A DNA stretch of 64,000 nt from Caldilineaceae bacterium (GTDB lineage Bacteria; Chloroflexota; Anaerolineae; Caldilineales; Caldilineaceae): assembly GCA_022827195.1 (NCBI GenBank), contig JAJDTL010000019.1, forward strand, positions 186,001-250,000. Reading direction: 5' to 3'. Under the pieces are notes generated by a model. It was not told where the DNA came from. It made no database searches and saw only the letters and a list, made by a program, of their open reading frames with translations. Positions 56,754 to 64,000 of the stretch are shown here, in pieces (positions within the stretch are counted from its first letter, which is position 1; every line of letters begins with the position of its first letter). The position numbers and the translations under genes were made by a program.

Positions 56754-57122
56754 CTAACTCGTTGAGTCATATCTTGCCATGAGTTCTATGACTCTTTGTA
56801 GTTCAGGTATGTTTTCCTTGCAAGCATTGAAGATAATCTCGTGATCCAAGACATCGTAGTGATGGGAGATTATGTCGCGTAAGCGCATGATTTTGCCCCA
56901 TTCGATTTCAGGGTATCTATGCAGTAGTTCCGGGTCAAGGCTCGCGAGACTTTTCACATTCTCGCCGACTATCTGCAGCCGCATCGCAACTGCATCCAAA
57001 GTCAAAAGGTCGTCAGCGTCCGATAGCAGTTGATCTGCCGATTGTATACCGACAAATCGGCGCTGAATGAGGAGGAGCGACGCTCGGATATTCTCCAAGC
57101 TATCGCGGACGGCCTCATTCAT
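56754..57122 (-). CDS. hepT: HepT-like toxin (DUF86)
   Basis: The 122-residue all-helical protein is a HepT/DUF86 HEPN-type RNase toxin. The active motif R-x4-H-x-Y is seen in RDIISHHYDVL (about residues 81-91). Other family pieces are LLTLDAVAMRLQIVGE and IEWGKIMRLRD. Its start overlaps the mntA stop by 4 bases (57119-57122). In the known system MntA inactivates HepT by adding AMP to the Tyr. The pair is complete here. Confidence 0.87.
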   Translation of the reverse strand: MNEAVRDSLENIRASLLLIQRRFVGIQSADQLLSDADDLLTLDAVAMRLQIVGENVKSLASLDPELLHRYPEIEWGKIMRLRDIISHHYDVLDHEIIFNACKENIPELQRVIELMARYDSTS

Positions 57123-57412
57123 ACGAACAACGCCTCCCTTTCGATTCGTCGCATAAAGGGAGTGTCTATCTTTTTGCTGAGCCGCCGGATATCCACTTCG
57201 CTTCCCAGAACCTGCTCCATATAGATGTATAGCCCGGCCAGGGCGTCGAACTTCGGCTCCTTCAGTTCCACCACAAGATCGATGTCACTCTGTTCGGTCT
57301 GCCTGCCTTGCGCATACGACCCGTAAAGCCCGATCCGCCGTACGCCGAAGCGACGCTCGAGTTCAGGCTTCCTATGATCTAGAATAGAGAGAATCTCTCT
57401 CGCTGATCTCAT
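57119..57412 (-). CDS. mntA: MntA-like nucleotidyltransferase antitoxin
   Basis: The 97-residue minimal nucleotidyltransferase has the signature GLYGSYAQGRQTEQSDIDLV, with G-S-x-A and the Asp pair, and a third acidic strand near DIRRLSKK. In characterised HepT/MntA systems it AMPylates the toxin. ATG 57412 gives the usual length; a frame to 57454 is longer without family support. It is first in the operon with hepT. Confidence 0.86.
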   Translation of the reverse strand: MRSAREILSILDHRKPELERRFGVRRIGLYGSYAQGRQTEQSDIDLVVELKEPKFDALAGLYIYMEQVLGSEVDIRRLSKKIDTPFMRRIEREALFV

Positions 57413-57501
57413 CGTTCCACCCCAGGTGTACCCGTACAGCGGCACAGTCATCATCGCCGGCTAGGGATTTCCCCTATCCCCTACTCTCTGTTCATTATCC
57501 C

Positions 57502-58590
57502 CTATCGCAGTTTCCCCCGCCCGCTGATCGACCACACCGTCTCCACAACGCCCTTGCGCACCCCGTACAGCGCATCGTGCAGGAAGACCGTCGCGTCGCC
57601 GTAGCCGACGATGAAATCCAGCACGTCGCCCACCTCTACGCTCTCGTTCGGCGCCGACAGCGTGATCACCCCGTGCTCCGCCGAGGGCGAGATGTTGACC
57701 ACGTTTTCCAGCGCCACCGGCAGCGGCTGACGCTCCGCGCCCGGCAGCGTCTTGAACCCCGCGTCGGTGACGATCCGGTCCGGCGCCGGGCGGCTCGTCA
57801 CCACCACCTGCCCGAACAGCGCCGGGTCCGTCGGCACGCCCCACATCTGGTAGGTGGCGTCGCCGAAGATCGCGCCCCCGGCCTGGATTTCCGTCACCTC
57901 CGGCTGGTGCATCGTCACGTTCATCGTGCCGCTGCCGCCGCAGCTCACGATCCCCACCGGCAGCCCCGCCTCCCGGCACGATTCCACCGAACCGGCCAGC
58001 TGCCCAATCGAATGCTTGATCGCCTCCGCCCGCTCCTCCGCATCCTCCACCGACAGCGTATGCCCCTCCCACGCCATCAGCCCCGCAAGCCGCAGCCCGT
58101 CCTGCTCGTGGACCTTCCCCGCCAGCGCCACCGCCGCACTGCCCGGTGCAACGCCGGCGCGGTTCATCCCCACATTCAGCTCGACCAGGACAGGAATCTC
58201 GACGTCGATCTCCAGCGCGGCCGCGCTCAGCTCATCCAGCGTCGCCGTGTTGTCGACCGCGATCTTCACATCCGCGTGCCGCTGCAGCGCGGCCAGCCGC
58301 GCGTACTTCTGCGGCCCCACCACCTGGTTGGCAATGAGAATGTCGGTCACGCCCGCCGCAGCCATCACCTCGGCCTCGCCCACCTTGGCGCACGTCACTC
58401 CGATCGCGCCGGCATTGATCATCTTATGCGCGATCGCCGGTATCTTGATCCCCTTCGTATGCGGCCGCCAGTTCACCCCCGCCGCCCGGAAATTCCCCAT
58501 CAGCAACGCGATGTTCGCATCCAGAATATCAAGGTCCACCCACAGCGTCGGCGTATCCAGCAGCTCCTTCGCCCGTCCGATCTCAGTCAT
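57502..58590 (-). CDS. DSD1-family PLP enzyme, D-threonine aldolase/D-serine dehydratase-like
   Basis: The 362-residue enzyme is a fold-III alanine-racemase-like PLP protein. TPTLWVDLDILDANI opens the barrel. The PLP Lys is in WRPHTKGIKIP, the phosphate site around VSCGGSGTMN, and the zinc-type residues near the end (SAEHGVITL with His). Family members cleave D-threonine or dehydrate D-serine. The neighbouring SDR gene, 103 bases upstream on the same strand, may act in the same route. ATG 58590 is the start. Confidence 0.86.
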   Translation of the reverse strand: MTEIGRAKELLDTPTLWVDLDILDANIALLMGNFRAAGVNWRPHTKGIKIPAIAHKMINAGAIGVTCAKVGEAEVMAAAGVTDILIANQVVGPQKYARLAALQRHADVKIAVDNTATLDELSAAALEIDVEIPVLVELNVGMNRAGVAPGSAAVALAGKVHEQDGLRLAGLMAWEGHTLSVEDAEERAEAIKHSIGQLAGSVESCREAGLPVGIVSCGGSGTMNVTMHQPEVTEIQAGGAIFGDATYQMWGVPTDPALFGQVVVTSRPAPDRIVTDAGFKTLPGAERQPLPVALENVVNISPSAEHGVITLSAPNESVEVGDVLDFIVGYGDATVFLHDALYGVRKGVVETVWSISGRGKLR

Positions 58591-58639
58591 GAAAATGCCT
58601 CACATTTCTATTATTCCGCGTTGGTTGTTTCTGGTTCTC

Positions 58640-58692
58640 CCTGGCCAGTGCAGTCCACTTTCCACCAGCCACTGGCAACCGGCCACTGACCT
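58640..58692. repeat. CCACTGGCC-type degenerate word repeat
   Basis: A run of CCAGTGCAGTCCACTTTCCACCAGCCACTGG-like words fills the gap before the SDR stop. Similar runs occur near 18479-18520, 22293-22312, 59666-59692 and 63668-63716. Confidence 0.5.
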
Positions 58693-58693
58693 C

Positions 58694-59491
58694 CTACCAC
58701 GCCGTCCAGCCGCCGTCCACCAAAATATTCTGCCCGGTGATGTAGCTGCTGCCCTCGCTCGCCAGCAGCACCACGATCCCCTTCAACTCCTCCGGCTCGC
58801 CCATGCGCTTCATCGGCACCCGCTCAGCCAGCCTTTCAACAAACGCCGGCTCCGCTTCCCGCACATTCTGTGACGGAAACGGCCCTGGGCTGATCGCATT
58901 CACCCGCACGCCGTCCTGCGCCCAGTAGGCCGCCAGGTGACGCGTGAGGTGGATCAGCCCGCCCTTCAGCCCGTGATAGTTTGGCGGGCTGTTCATATCG
59001 AAACCGGTGTACGCCTCCGGGTAGCTCGCAACCACCCCGTACATGCTCGCGATGTTGATGATCGAACCGCCCGCGCCGCGCCCGCGCAGATGGCGCACCA
59101 CCTCGCGCGCCAGCAGAAAATAGCCGGTCACACCGGTGTGATAGGCCCGGTTGAAATCCGCCGCGCTCGCCGTGTCGATGCTCGGCGCAGTGCCGCCGTA
59201 CGCGTTGTTCACCAGCACGTCCACCTGCCCCAGCCGTGCAACCACCGCCTCCACAAACGCCGGGAGCGCCTCGCTCTCGTCCTGCGCCAGCCCGAAACCG
59301 GCATGGCCGCCGCCGGGCAACGTTGCGGCAAAGGCCTCCGCCCGCGCCCCATCGCGGCTCGTCACCGCCACCGTCGCACCCGCCTCCGCCAGCCCGCGGC
59401 TCATCGCCGCGCCCAGCCAGCCGGCTGCGCCGGTTACAATCGCCACCTTTCCGCTCAGGTCCAGCAGCTCGGAAACCGTCTGTTCAGCCAT
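58694..59491 (-). CDS. short-chain dehydrogenase/reductase
   Basis: The 265-residue SDR oxidoreductase has the Rossmann motif VAIVTGAAGWLGAAMSRGLA, VDVLVNNAYGG, a Ser in INIASMYGVV, and the catalytic pair in NYHGLKGGLIHL (Tyr, Lys). VNAISPGPFPSQNV and SSYITGQNILVDGGWTAW complete the fold. The substrate is unknown, though the C-terminus resembles sugar or gluconate-type SDRs. ATG 59491 follows GGGAGA. It probably shares a transcript with the DSD1 gene downstream. Confidence 0.9.
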   Translation of the reverse strand: MAEQTVSELLDLSGKVAIVTGAAGWLGAAMSRGLAEAGATVAVTSRDGARAEAFAATLPGGGHAGFGLAQDESEALPAFVEAVVARLGQVDVLVNNAYGGTAPSIDTASAADFNRAYHTGVTGYFLLAREVVRHLRGRGAGGSIINIASMYGVVASYPEAYTGFDMNSPPNYHGLKGGLIHLTRHLAAYWAQDGVRVNAISPGPFPSQNVREAEPAFVERLAERVPMKRMGEPEELKGIVVLLASEGSSYITGQNILVDGGWTAW

Positions 59492-59706
59492 CAATCTCCC
59501 CTGTCCGTAACTGGTTACCGCCGCGAATGCGCCTGGCGGCCTTCAGCCATGAGAAAGTCTCTCACTGTGATCATAATGACAACCGCAATCCTGACCAAAA
59601 TAACGCACTTCGCCGATTTTTTCCACTAGGCGAAAGGCGGTAAACTAAATTGGTTTACAGGTTGTACCAGCCACCGGCCACCGGCCGCTACCCGGAGGAT
59701 TTCTCG

Positions 59707-61752
59707 ATGTTGTTGCACGCGCTGCCGCTTCGCCTTATGCAGACAGTTGCCGACACGCCCGCGATCACTTTCGCCCTCGTAATCGCCCTGCTCGGCCTCA
59801 TCTATCTCCTCGTGCAGACGCGCCGCGTCCTCGCTATGGACAACGGCAACCAGGTCATGCAGGAGATCGCCGCCGCCATCCAGGAAGGCGCAGCCGCATT
59901 CCTCAACCGCGAGTACACCTTCCTCGGCGGGTTCGTCGTCGTCGTCGCCGTCATCATCGCCGTCTTCCTCGCCTGGCAGACCGCGCTCAGCTTCGTCCTT
60001 GGCGCCATCGCCTCCGGCGCGGCCGGCTACCTCGGCATGTTCATTGCCGTGCGCGCCAACGTCCGCACCACCGCCGCCGCCAGCAAAAGCCTCGATGACG
60101 GCCTGCGCGTCGCCTTCAGCAGCGGCTCGATCATGGGCATGGCCGTCGTCAGCTTCAGCCTGCTCGGCATGACCATCCTCTATTTCCTTTTTGATGGCGA
60201 CATGCGCTACATCACCGGCTTCGGCTTCGGCGCCAGCTCGATCGCCCTCTTCGCCCGTGTCGGCGGCGGCATCTACACCAAGGCCGCCGACGTCGGCGCC
60301 GACCTTGTCGGCAAGGTCGAGCAGGGCATCCCCGAGGACGACCCGCGCAACCCCGCGGTCATCGCCGACAACGTGGGCGACAACGTCGGCGATGTCGCCG
60401 GCATGGGCGCCGACCTCTTCGAGAGCTACAGCGGCTCGATCATCGCCGCGGCCACGCTCGGCGCGGTCGTCGCCAACGGCGCCGGCATCATCCTGCCCTT
60501 CCTCGTCGCCGGCGTCGGCGTCATCGCTGCCCTCATCGGCACCTTCCTCGTGCGCGCTCAGGAGGGCGCGTCGCAGGAGGACCTGCTCGGCGTGCTGCGC
60601 CGCGCCATCTACAGCGCCTCCGTGCTCGTCCTTGTCCTCACCGCCGGCGTGGTCCTCTATACCGGCGTCAGCTGGAGCCTTTTCGCCGTCGTCCTCGTCG
60701 GCCTCGTCGCCGGCAATGGCATCGGCTGGTTCACCGAATATTTCACCAGCTACACCGAAAAGCCGACCCAAGGCATCGCCCAGAAGGCCGAGACCGGCTC
60801 CGCCACTCTCATCATCGAAGGGCTGGCCGTCGGCATGAACAGCACCCTCCCGCCCGTCCTGATCGTCGCCGTCGCCATCATGCTTGCGCTCTGGCTCGGC
60901 GGCGACAACGGCCTCTTCGCCGTCGCTCTCGCCGGCGTCGGCATGCTCAGCACACTCGGCATCACGCTCGCCACCGACGCCTACGGACCCGTCGCCGACA
61001 ACGCCGGCGGCATCGCCGAGATGAGCGACCTGCCCGACGAAGTGCGCGACCGCACCGACGCGCTCGACAGCCTCGGCAACACCACCGCAGCCACCGGCAA
61101 GGGCTTCGCCATCGGCTCGGCCGTCCTCACCGCGCTCGCGCTCATGGCCGCCTACGTCCAGGCCGCCAACATCGACTCGCTCGACCTGCTGGACTCCTCG
61201 ATGATTCCCGGCATGCTGGTCGGCGCCATGCTGCCCTACCTCTTCGCCTCGTTGACGATGACGGCGGTGGGCAAGGCCGCCTATGAAATCGTGCTGGAAG
61301 TACGGCGACAGTTCGCCGAGATCCCCGGCATCATGGAGCGCACGACCAAGCCGGACTACAAGGCCTGCGTCGCCATCAGCACGCAGAGCGCGCTGCGCGA
61401 GATGATCATCCCCGGCGCGCTCGCGGTTGTCGTGCCGCTGCTCATCGGCTTTCTCCTCGGCGCGCAGGCCCTCGCCGGCATGTTGATCGGCGCCATCGTC
61501 TCCGGCTTCATGCTCGCCGTGATGATGGCCAACTCCGGCGGCGCCTGGGACAACGCCAAAAAGTGGATCGAGACCGGCGTCATGGGCGGCAAAGGCTCCG
61601 ACGCGCACAAGGCCGCGGTCGTCGGCGACACCGTCGGCGACCCCTTCAAGGACACCAGCGGTCCCTCCCTCAACATCCTGATCAAGCTGATGAGTATCGT
61701 CAGCCTCGTCTTTGCCAGCGAGTTCGGCGCCGGCCTGCTGAGTTTTTTCTGA
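59707..61752 (+). CDS. hppA: membrane-bound proton/sodium-translocating pyrophosphatase
   Basis: The 681-residue polytopic enzyme couples PPi hydrolysis to ion pumping. The PPi site is [11 protein letters not shown] with [20 protein letters not shown], and the second acidic cluster [20 protein letters not shown]. About 16 membrane spans are seen. The segment [15 protein letters not shown] has Ala where the K+-independent class has Lys, so this is the K+-dependent class; whether it pumps H+ or Na+ is not decided. ATG 59707 follows GGAGG at 8 bases. A strong terminator is 10 bases downstream. Confidence 0.96.
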   Translation: MLLHALPLRLMQTVADTPAITFALVIALLGLIYLLVQTRRVLAMDNGNQVMQEIAAAIQEGAAAFLNREYTFLGGFVVVVAVIIAVFLAWQTALSFVLGAIASGAAGYLGMFIAVRANVRTTAAASKSLDDGLRVAFSSGSIMGMAVVSFSLLGMTILYFLFDGDMRYITGFGFGASSIALFARVGGGIYTKAADVGADLVGKVEQGIPEDDPRNPAVIADNVGDNVGDVAGMGADLFESYSGSIIAAATLGAVVANGAGIILPFLVAGVGVIAALIGTFLVRAQEGASQEDLLGVLRRAIYSASVLVLVLTAGVVLYTGVSWSLFAVVLVGLVAGNGIGWFTEYFTSYTEKPTQGIAQKAETGSATLIIEGLAVGMNSTLPPVLIVAVAIMLALWLGGDNGLFAVALAGVGMLSTLGITLATDAYGPVADNAGGIAEMSDLPDEVRDRTDALDSLGNTTAATGKGFAIGSAVLTALALMAAYVQAANIDSLDLLDSSMIPGMLVGAMLPYLFASLTMTAVGKAAYEIVLEVRRQFAEIPGIMERTTKPDYKACVAISTQSALREMIIPGALAVVVPLLIGFLLGAQALAGMLIGAIVSGFMLAVMMANSGGAWDNAKKWIETGVMGGKGSDAHKAAVVGDTVGDPFKDTSGPSLNILIKLMSIVSLVFASEFGAGLLSFF

Positions 61753-61762
61753 GTCAAAACAG

Positions 61763-61793
61763 AAAGCCGGCGGATAGGAAGGCCGCCGGCTTT
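61763..61793. terminator. bidirectional intrinsic terminator
   Basis: A perfect 11-base stem (AAAGCCGGCGG at 61763-61773, CCGCCGGCTTT at 61783-61793) with a 9-base loop lies between hppA and the convergent small gene. Each strand ends the stem in a short T-run, so it can serve both. Confidence 0.85.
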
Positions 61794-61820
61794 CAAACCT
61801 CTTGCAACCCGTTCTCTTCG

Positions 61821-62087
61821 CTACAGCAGGAACTGCACCAGCAGCGCCACGCCCAGCAGAATCAGCCCGCCGGCCAGCAGCGCCATTCCGCCCTTCTGCA
61901 GCCACAGCGCCCGCGCAGTAACCCGTCCATGTGCCGCGTGCTCCTGTTCGCCCCAATCCAGCAGCTGCGGGCGTTCATGCGCCGCCTTCTGCACACGCGC
62001 CAGCCACCACGCGCGCTGACAAAAGCTCCAGGCTGCGATATCGCTGGCACGGACGTAGGAACGGTCTTTGGGCATCAGGCGTGTCAA
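61821..62087 (-). CDS. small protein with Cas4-like N-terminus and membrane helix
   Basis: The 88-residue protein begins SYVRASDIAAWSFCQRAWWL, the kind of N-terminal start seen in Cas4/RecB-type PD-(D/E)XK nucleases (a strand, then a Cys and Arg-Trp-rich helix). The nuclease core is absent. A charged middle (GEQEHAAHGRVTARALWLQK) and one C-terminal membrane helix (MALLAGGLILLGVALLVQFL) follow. Start ATG 62087 is likely. It may be a stand-alone truncated descendant. Function is unknown. Confidence 0.6.
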   Translation of the reverse strand: MTRLMPKDRSYVRASDIAAWSFCQRAWWLARVQKAAHERPQLLDWGEQEHAAHGRVTARALWLQKGGMALLAGGLILLGVALLVQFLL

Positions 62088-62336
62088 ACCCTTCGTTTCT
62101 AAGTGTCGGTCCCCTATGATACCATGCCTCTTCAGGCAGCCTGCTCGCCGGGGTCACGCGCGCGGTCTCGGCACGGGGAAGCGCTTGATATCACAAGCGA
62201 ATTGCGATTCATACAGTTGAATCTTCCCGGATATTGCGGTAAAGGGGACAGTTACAGTTGGACTTCGATCAGTTCGGTCTTTCGCTGGCCCATTCGGAGG
62301 AAACGCCTGAATCTCGCATAGACAAGGAGGAGTACC

Positions 62337-62750
62337 GTGAGGAAAGCACTGGGAATCGCACTGCAGCTCCTGGCTATGGTGGTCTGGGTCCTGTTCATTG
62401 CCACACAGCTGTACGACCCCCAATTGGAGGGCGCGGGTCTGGTAATCTGGCGCGTGCTGGATCCGATAATGGTCTTGGGTGTGCTCGTAGCGGTATTTGT
62501 TGCCTTCGACAGGAAGCGACGCCATGATAGCTCTGCCGCTACCGGCCTGACCAGGGACTACTTCGAAGCGAATGTCATTTTGTACGGAGGAATTGCCCTG
62601 CTCCATGCCCTTCTCTGGAATTGGATCGGCTTCCAATTTTCCGACCCGGCGACGACGCCTCTATGGCTCTGGGCTATCATTGCTATCTCTCTCCCCCTGC
62701 TCCTGGGTCCCACCGGGCGGCGCCTGATCGTGGGTAGTTCACCAGCATGA
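62337..62750 (+). CDS. hypothetical four-helix membrane protein
   Basis: The 137-residue protein has about four hydrophobic helices (LGIALQLLAMVVWVLFIAT, VLDPIMVLGVLVAVFVAF, LYGGIALLHALLWNWIGF, PLWLWAIIAISLPLLLG) and a basic loop FDRKRRHD after the second. The start is GTG 62337 with a strong AAGGAGG 7 bases upstream. No family is recognised. It stands alone, 249 bases from the convergent small gene. Confidence 0.65.
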   Translation: MRKALGIALQLLAMVVWVLFIATQLYDPQLEGAGLVIWRVLDPIMVLGVLVAVFVAFDRKRRHDSSAATGLTRDYFEANVILYGGIALLHALLWNWIGFQFSDPATTPLWLWAIIAISLPLLLGPTGRRLIVGSSPA

Positions 62751-62979
62751 TCCTGAGGTGAATTCACCTTGCCGCTTGCTTTTTCGCGCGCAAATCGCGC
62801 AGCGGCAGCGCATTTGAAATCTGCGTGGTCTGCGCTTTGGGCGACCCTGAAGGGAACACTAGGCCTGCCATCTCTCTGCGCAATACGCAACGTGAGAAAA
62901 AGCTGGCTCGCAAAGAAAACCCACTGGAGCTTTCTGTAATACCATCGTAGAGAGGGTGCTCGGCTTCTGAAATCTCAAG

Positions 62980-63624
62980 CTATCCGAGCCGCTCCTCCAC
63001 CCGCCGCAGCGCCGCCTGCATCTTCTCCTGCCGCACCGCCGTCGTCAGGTCGCCGCGTGTCCGCTCCAATACACCCCGCAGCACGTCCGTCTGCCGCCGC
63101 AGCCCCTTGGTGATTGCGTCGGGAAAGTCGACCGTAACCATCAGCGAGTAGATCTCGTCCATCCTCTCCAGGTAGGTCGCCGCCGCCTCGACCCGGTCCT
63201 GCCGCATCAGGTCTAGCGCAAAACGGCGCATCTCCGTGGCCGCCTCGGTCAGCCCCTTCAGATAGGTCGCTCCGGTCACGCCCAGTTCCTCCGGCGTCAC
63301 CAGCGGGTCGCCGGTGATAAAGCCGTACAGCAGATGCGCCTCCACCAGCTCCTTCAGCGCGTCCTGCGTAGAGCCGCTATGGTACAGATCGGGGTGAGCA
63401 GCCAGCGGCTCGACCATCGCCCGCGCGTCCTGACGCGCCGCCGCCAGCATCCTCTCCGCCCCGTCCAGCTCATGCCGGTGCATCGCCCGGATACTGTGCG
63501 CGCAGTCCCGGATCAGGCTGCGGCTGCGCGCAAGCATGTCGTCGCGCACCCCGCTGAACGCCTCCATCTCCCGCGTGATCGCATCGACCACCCCCGCCAG
63601 CGCCTCTCCCGCTCGATCTGCCAT
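62980..63624 (-). CDS. bacterial translin-family protein
   Basis: The 214-residue all-helical protein matches translin (PF01997), whose eukaryotic members form octamers that bind RNA or single-stranded DNA. Matching pieces are ALKELVEAHLLYGFI, EELGVTGATYLKGLTEAATE, MRRFALDLMRQDRVE, and the strongly conserved DEIYSLMVTVDFPDAITKGL with RRQTDVLRGVLERTRGDLT. Bacterial homologues are uncommon and uncharacterised. ATG 63624 has AGGA upstream; GTG 63639 is also open. It is followed by word repeats and the serine hydrolase gene lies upstream. Confidence 0.82.
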   Translation of the reverse strand: MADRAGEALAGVVDAITREMEAFSGVRDDMLARSRSLIRDCAHSIRAMHRHELDGAERMLAAARQDARAMVEPLAAHPDLYHSGSTQDALKELVEAHLLYGFITGDPLVTPEELGVTGATYLKGLTEAATEMRRFALDLMRQDRVEAAATYLERMDEIYSLMVTVDFPDAITKGLRRQTDVLRGVLERTRGDLTTAVRQEKMQAALRRVEERLG

Positions 63625-63662
63625 GAACACAGTCCTCACAATAACCTACTCGCTGAACTATG

Positions 63663-63716
63663 AAGTTACCGGCCACTGACCACCGGCCACTGCCTACTGC
63701 CCACTGCCTTTTCACT
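63663..63716. repeat. GGCCACTGACC-type word repeat
   Basis: The gap between the translin and serine hydrolase genes is made of near-repeats: CGGCCACTGACCA, CGGCCACTGCCTA, CTGCCCACTGCC and CACTGGCC. The same words occur in several other gaps of the window. Confidence 0.6.
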
Positions 63717-64000
63717 GGCCGCTCAGCGCGGCACGGCTGCTGTACGAATTCACCGGCACATAGTTCGGCGGCGGCGACAGGGTCAGCAGCGGCGGCGCCT
63801 CAATCCCCTCCTGCACCGACTTGAAGGCATAGAAGTTCCACACAATGCGGCTGACCGCCTTCATCGTGCGGTTGCTGATATGCCAGTTCATCCAGCCCGG
63901 GCTCCACAGATAGACCGCCAGCACATACGGACCGCTCGGCCCCCAGATGAGCGCCAGGTCGCTGTGCGCCTCATTCACAAATCCGTGCTTGTGGATGATC
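63712..64000 (-). CDS. serine hydrolase / class A beta-lactamase-like, C-terminal part (cut by window edge)
   Basis: Only the last 95 or so codons are inside the window. The frame starts with IIHKHGFVNEAHSDLALIWG, where KHG stands at the place of the KTG box of serine beta-lactamases and the strand ALIWGPSGPYVLAVYLWSP follows. The end is a helix (MKAVSRIVWNFYAF) and a Pro-rich tail. The active-site Ser-x-x-Lys motif would be to the right of the window. Some relatives are peptidoglycan-related hydrolases rather than lactamases. Confidence 0.7.
   Translation of the reverse strand, partial: IIHKHGFVNEAHSDLALIWGPSGPYVLAVYLWSPGWMNWHISNRTMKAVSRIVWNFYAFKSVQEGIEAPPLLTLSPPPNYVPVNSYSSRAALSGQ

Noticed and set aside
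59626-61956. A 776-residue open frame antisense to hppA
   Set aside because: It is a mirror of G+C-rich third codon positions in hppA, which has full family motifs; the antisense product is low-complexity Gly/Ala/Asp/Glu.

Overview
The window is about 62-65% G+C by eye and carries single-copy bacterial housekeeping genes (secA, asnS, tsaD, murJ, gatB, a wecA/tagO-type transferase, hppA, crcB) among many catabolic and accessory genes. The mix (two-gene sugar ABC permease, GH29 fucosidase, DUF6807/PmoA-like, phytanoyl-CoA dioxygenase, DSD1-type aldolase, enolase-superfamily and Gfo/Idh enzymes, bacterial translin, K+-type membrane pyrophosphatase, LysM plus lamin-tail protein) is what I would expect of a Chloroflexota bacterium of the Caldilineales/Anaerolineae type. 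That placement is an inference from gene content, not from a marker-gene tree.

Layout. 0-7 kb: sugar ABC permeases, small zinc-ribbon and membrane proteins, a YugP-type zinc protease, MurJ, a nuclease-fold protein and FmdB. 7-12.3 kb: an M23 protein, a striking array of TTATCC-type boxes, a RarA ATPase fused to a methyltransferase-like domain, and an XRE-ImmA/PIN toxin module whose PIN gene has one in-frame stop. 12.3-22.3 kb: SecA, LysM-LTD protein, AsnRS, WecA/TagO, TsaD, AI-2E transporter. 22.4-29.6 kb: sugar and acid catabolism with a fucosidase behind a perfect palindrome. 29.7-41 kb: CrcB, an M1 peptidase lipoprotein, then a defence/repair-like block: an OLD-like AAA ATPase, a TOPRIM-like partner whose 5' end is broken by an IS630 element, Ogt, and a 1,710-residue exonuclease-RecQ-UvrD fusion. 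41-50.3 kb: DUF6807 protein, GatB, lytic transglycosylase, a broken permease and a broken HicB, PhyH, GdhA.

50.4-55.6 kb is an accessory island. It is bounded by two same-orientation copies of the 3' end of an M20 (argE-like) gene: the full gene on the right, a 62-codon tail on the left. Inside are a DUF433/DUF5615 pair, a decayed IS3 element plus two solo IS3 ends, and a secreted polymorphic toxin with its immunity gene. The toxin is organised as signal peptide, disordered linker, about thirteen 22-residue helical repeats, Ca-loop, pretoxin-TG and AHH/HNH-like nuclease. The 3' tail of a second immunity gene is also present. This island is the best candidate for an undescribed system.

56.7-64 kb: a HepT/MntA toxin-antitoxin pair, DSD1 aldolase, SDR dehydrogenase, membrane pyrophosphatase, small membrane proteins, a bacterial translin and the C-terminal part of a serine hydrolase cut by the window edge. 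No rRNA, tRNA or CRISPR array was recognised.
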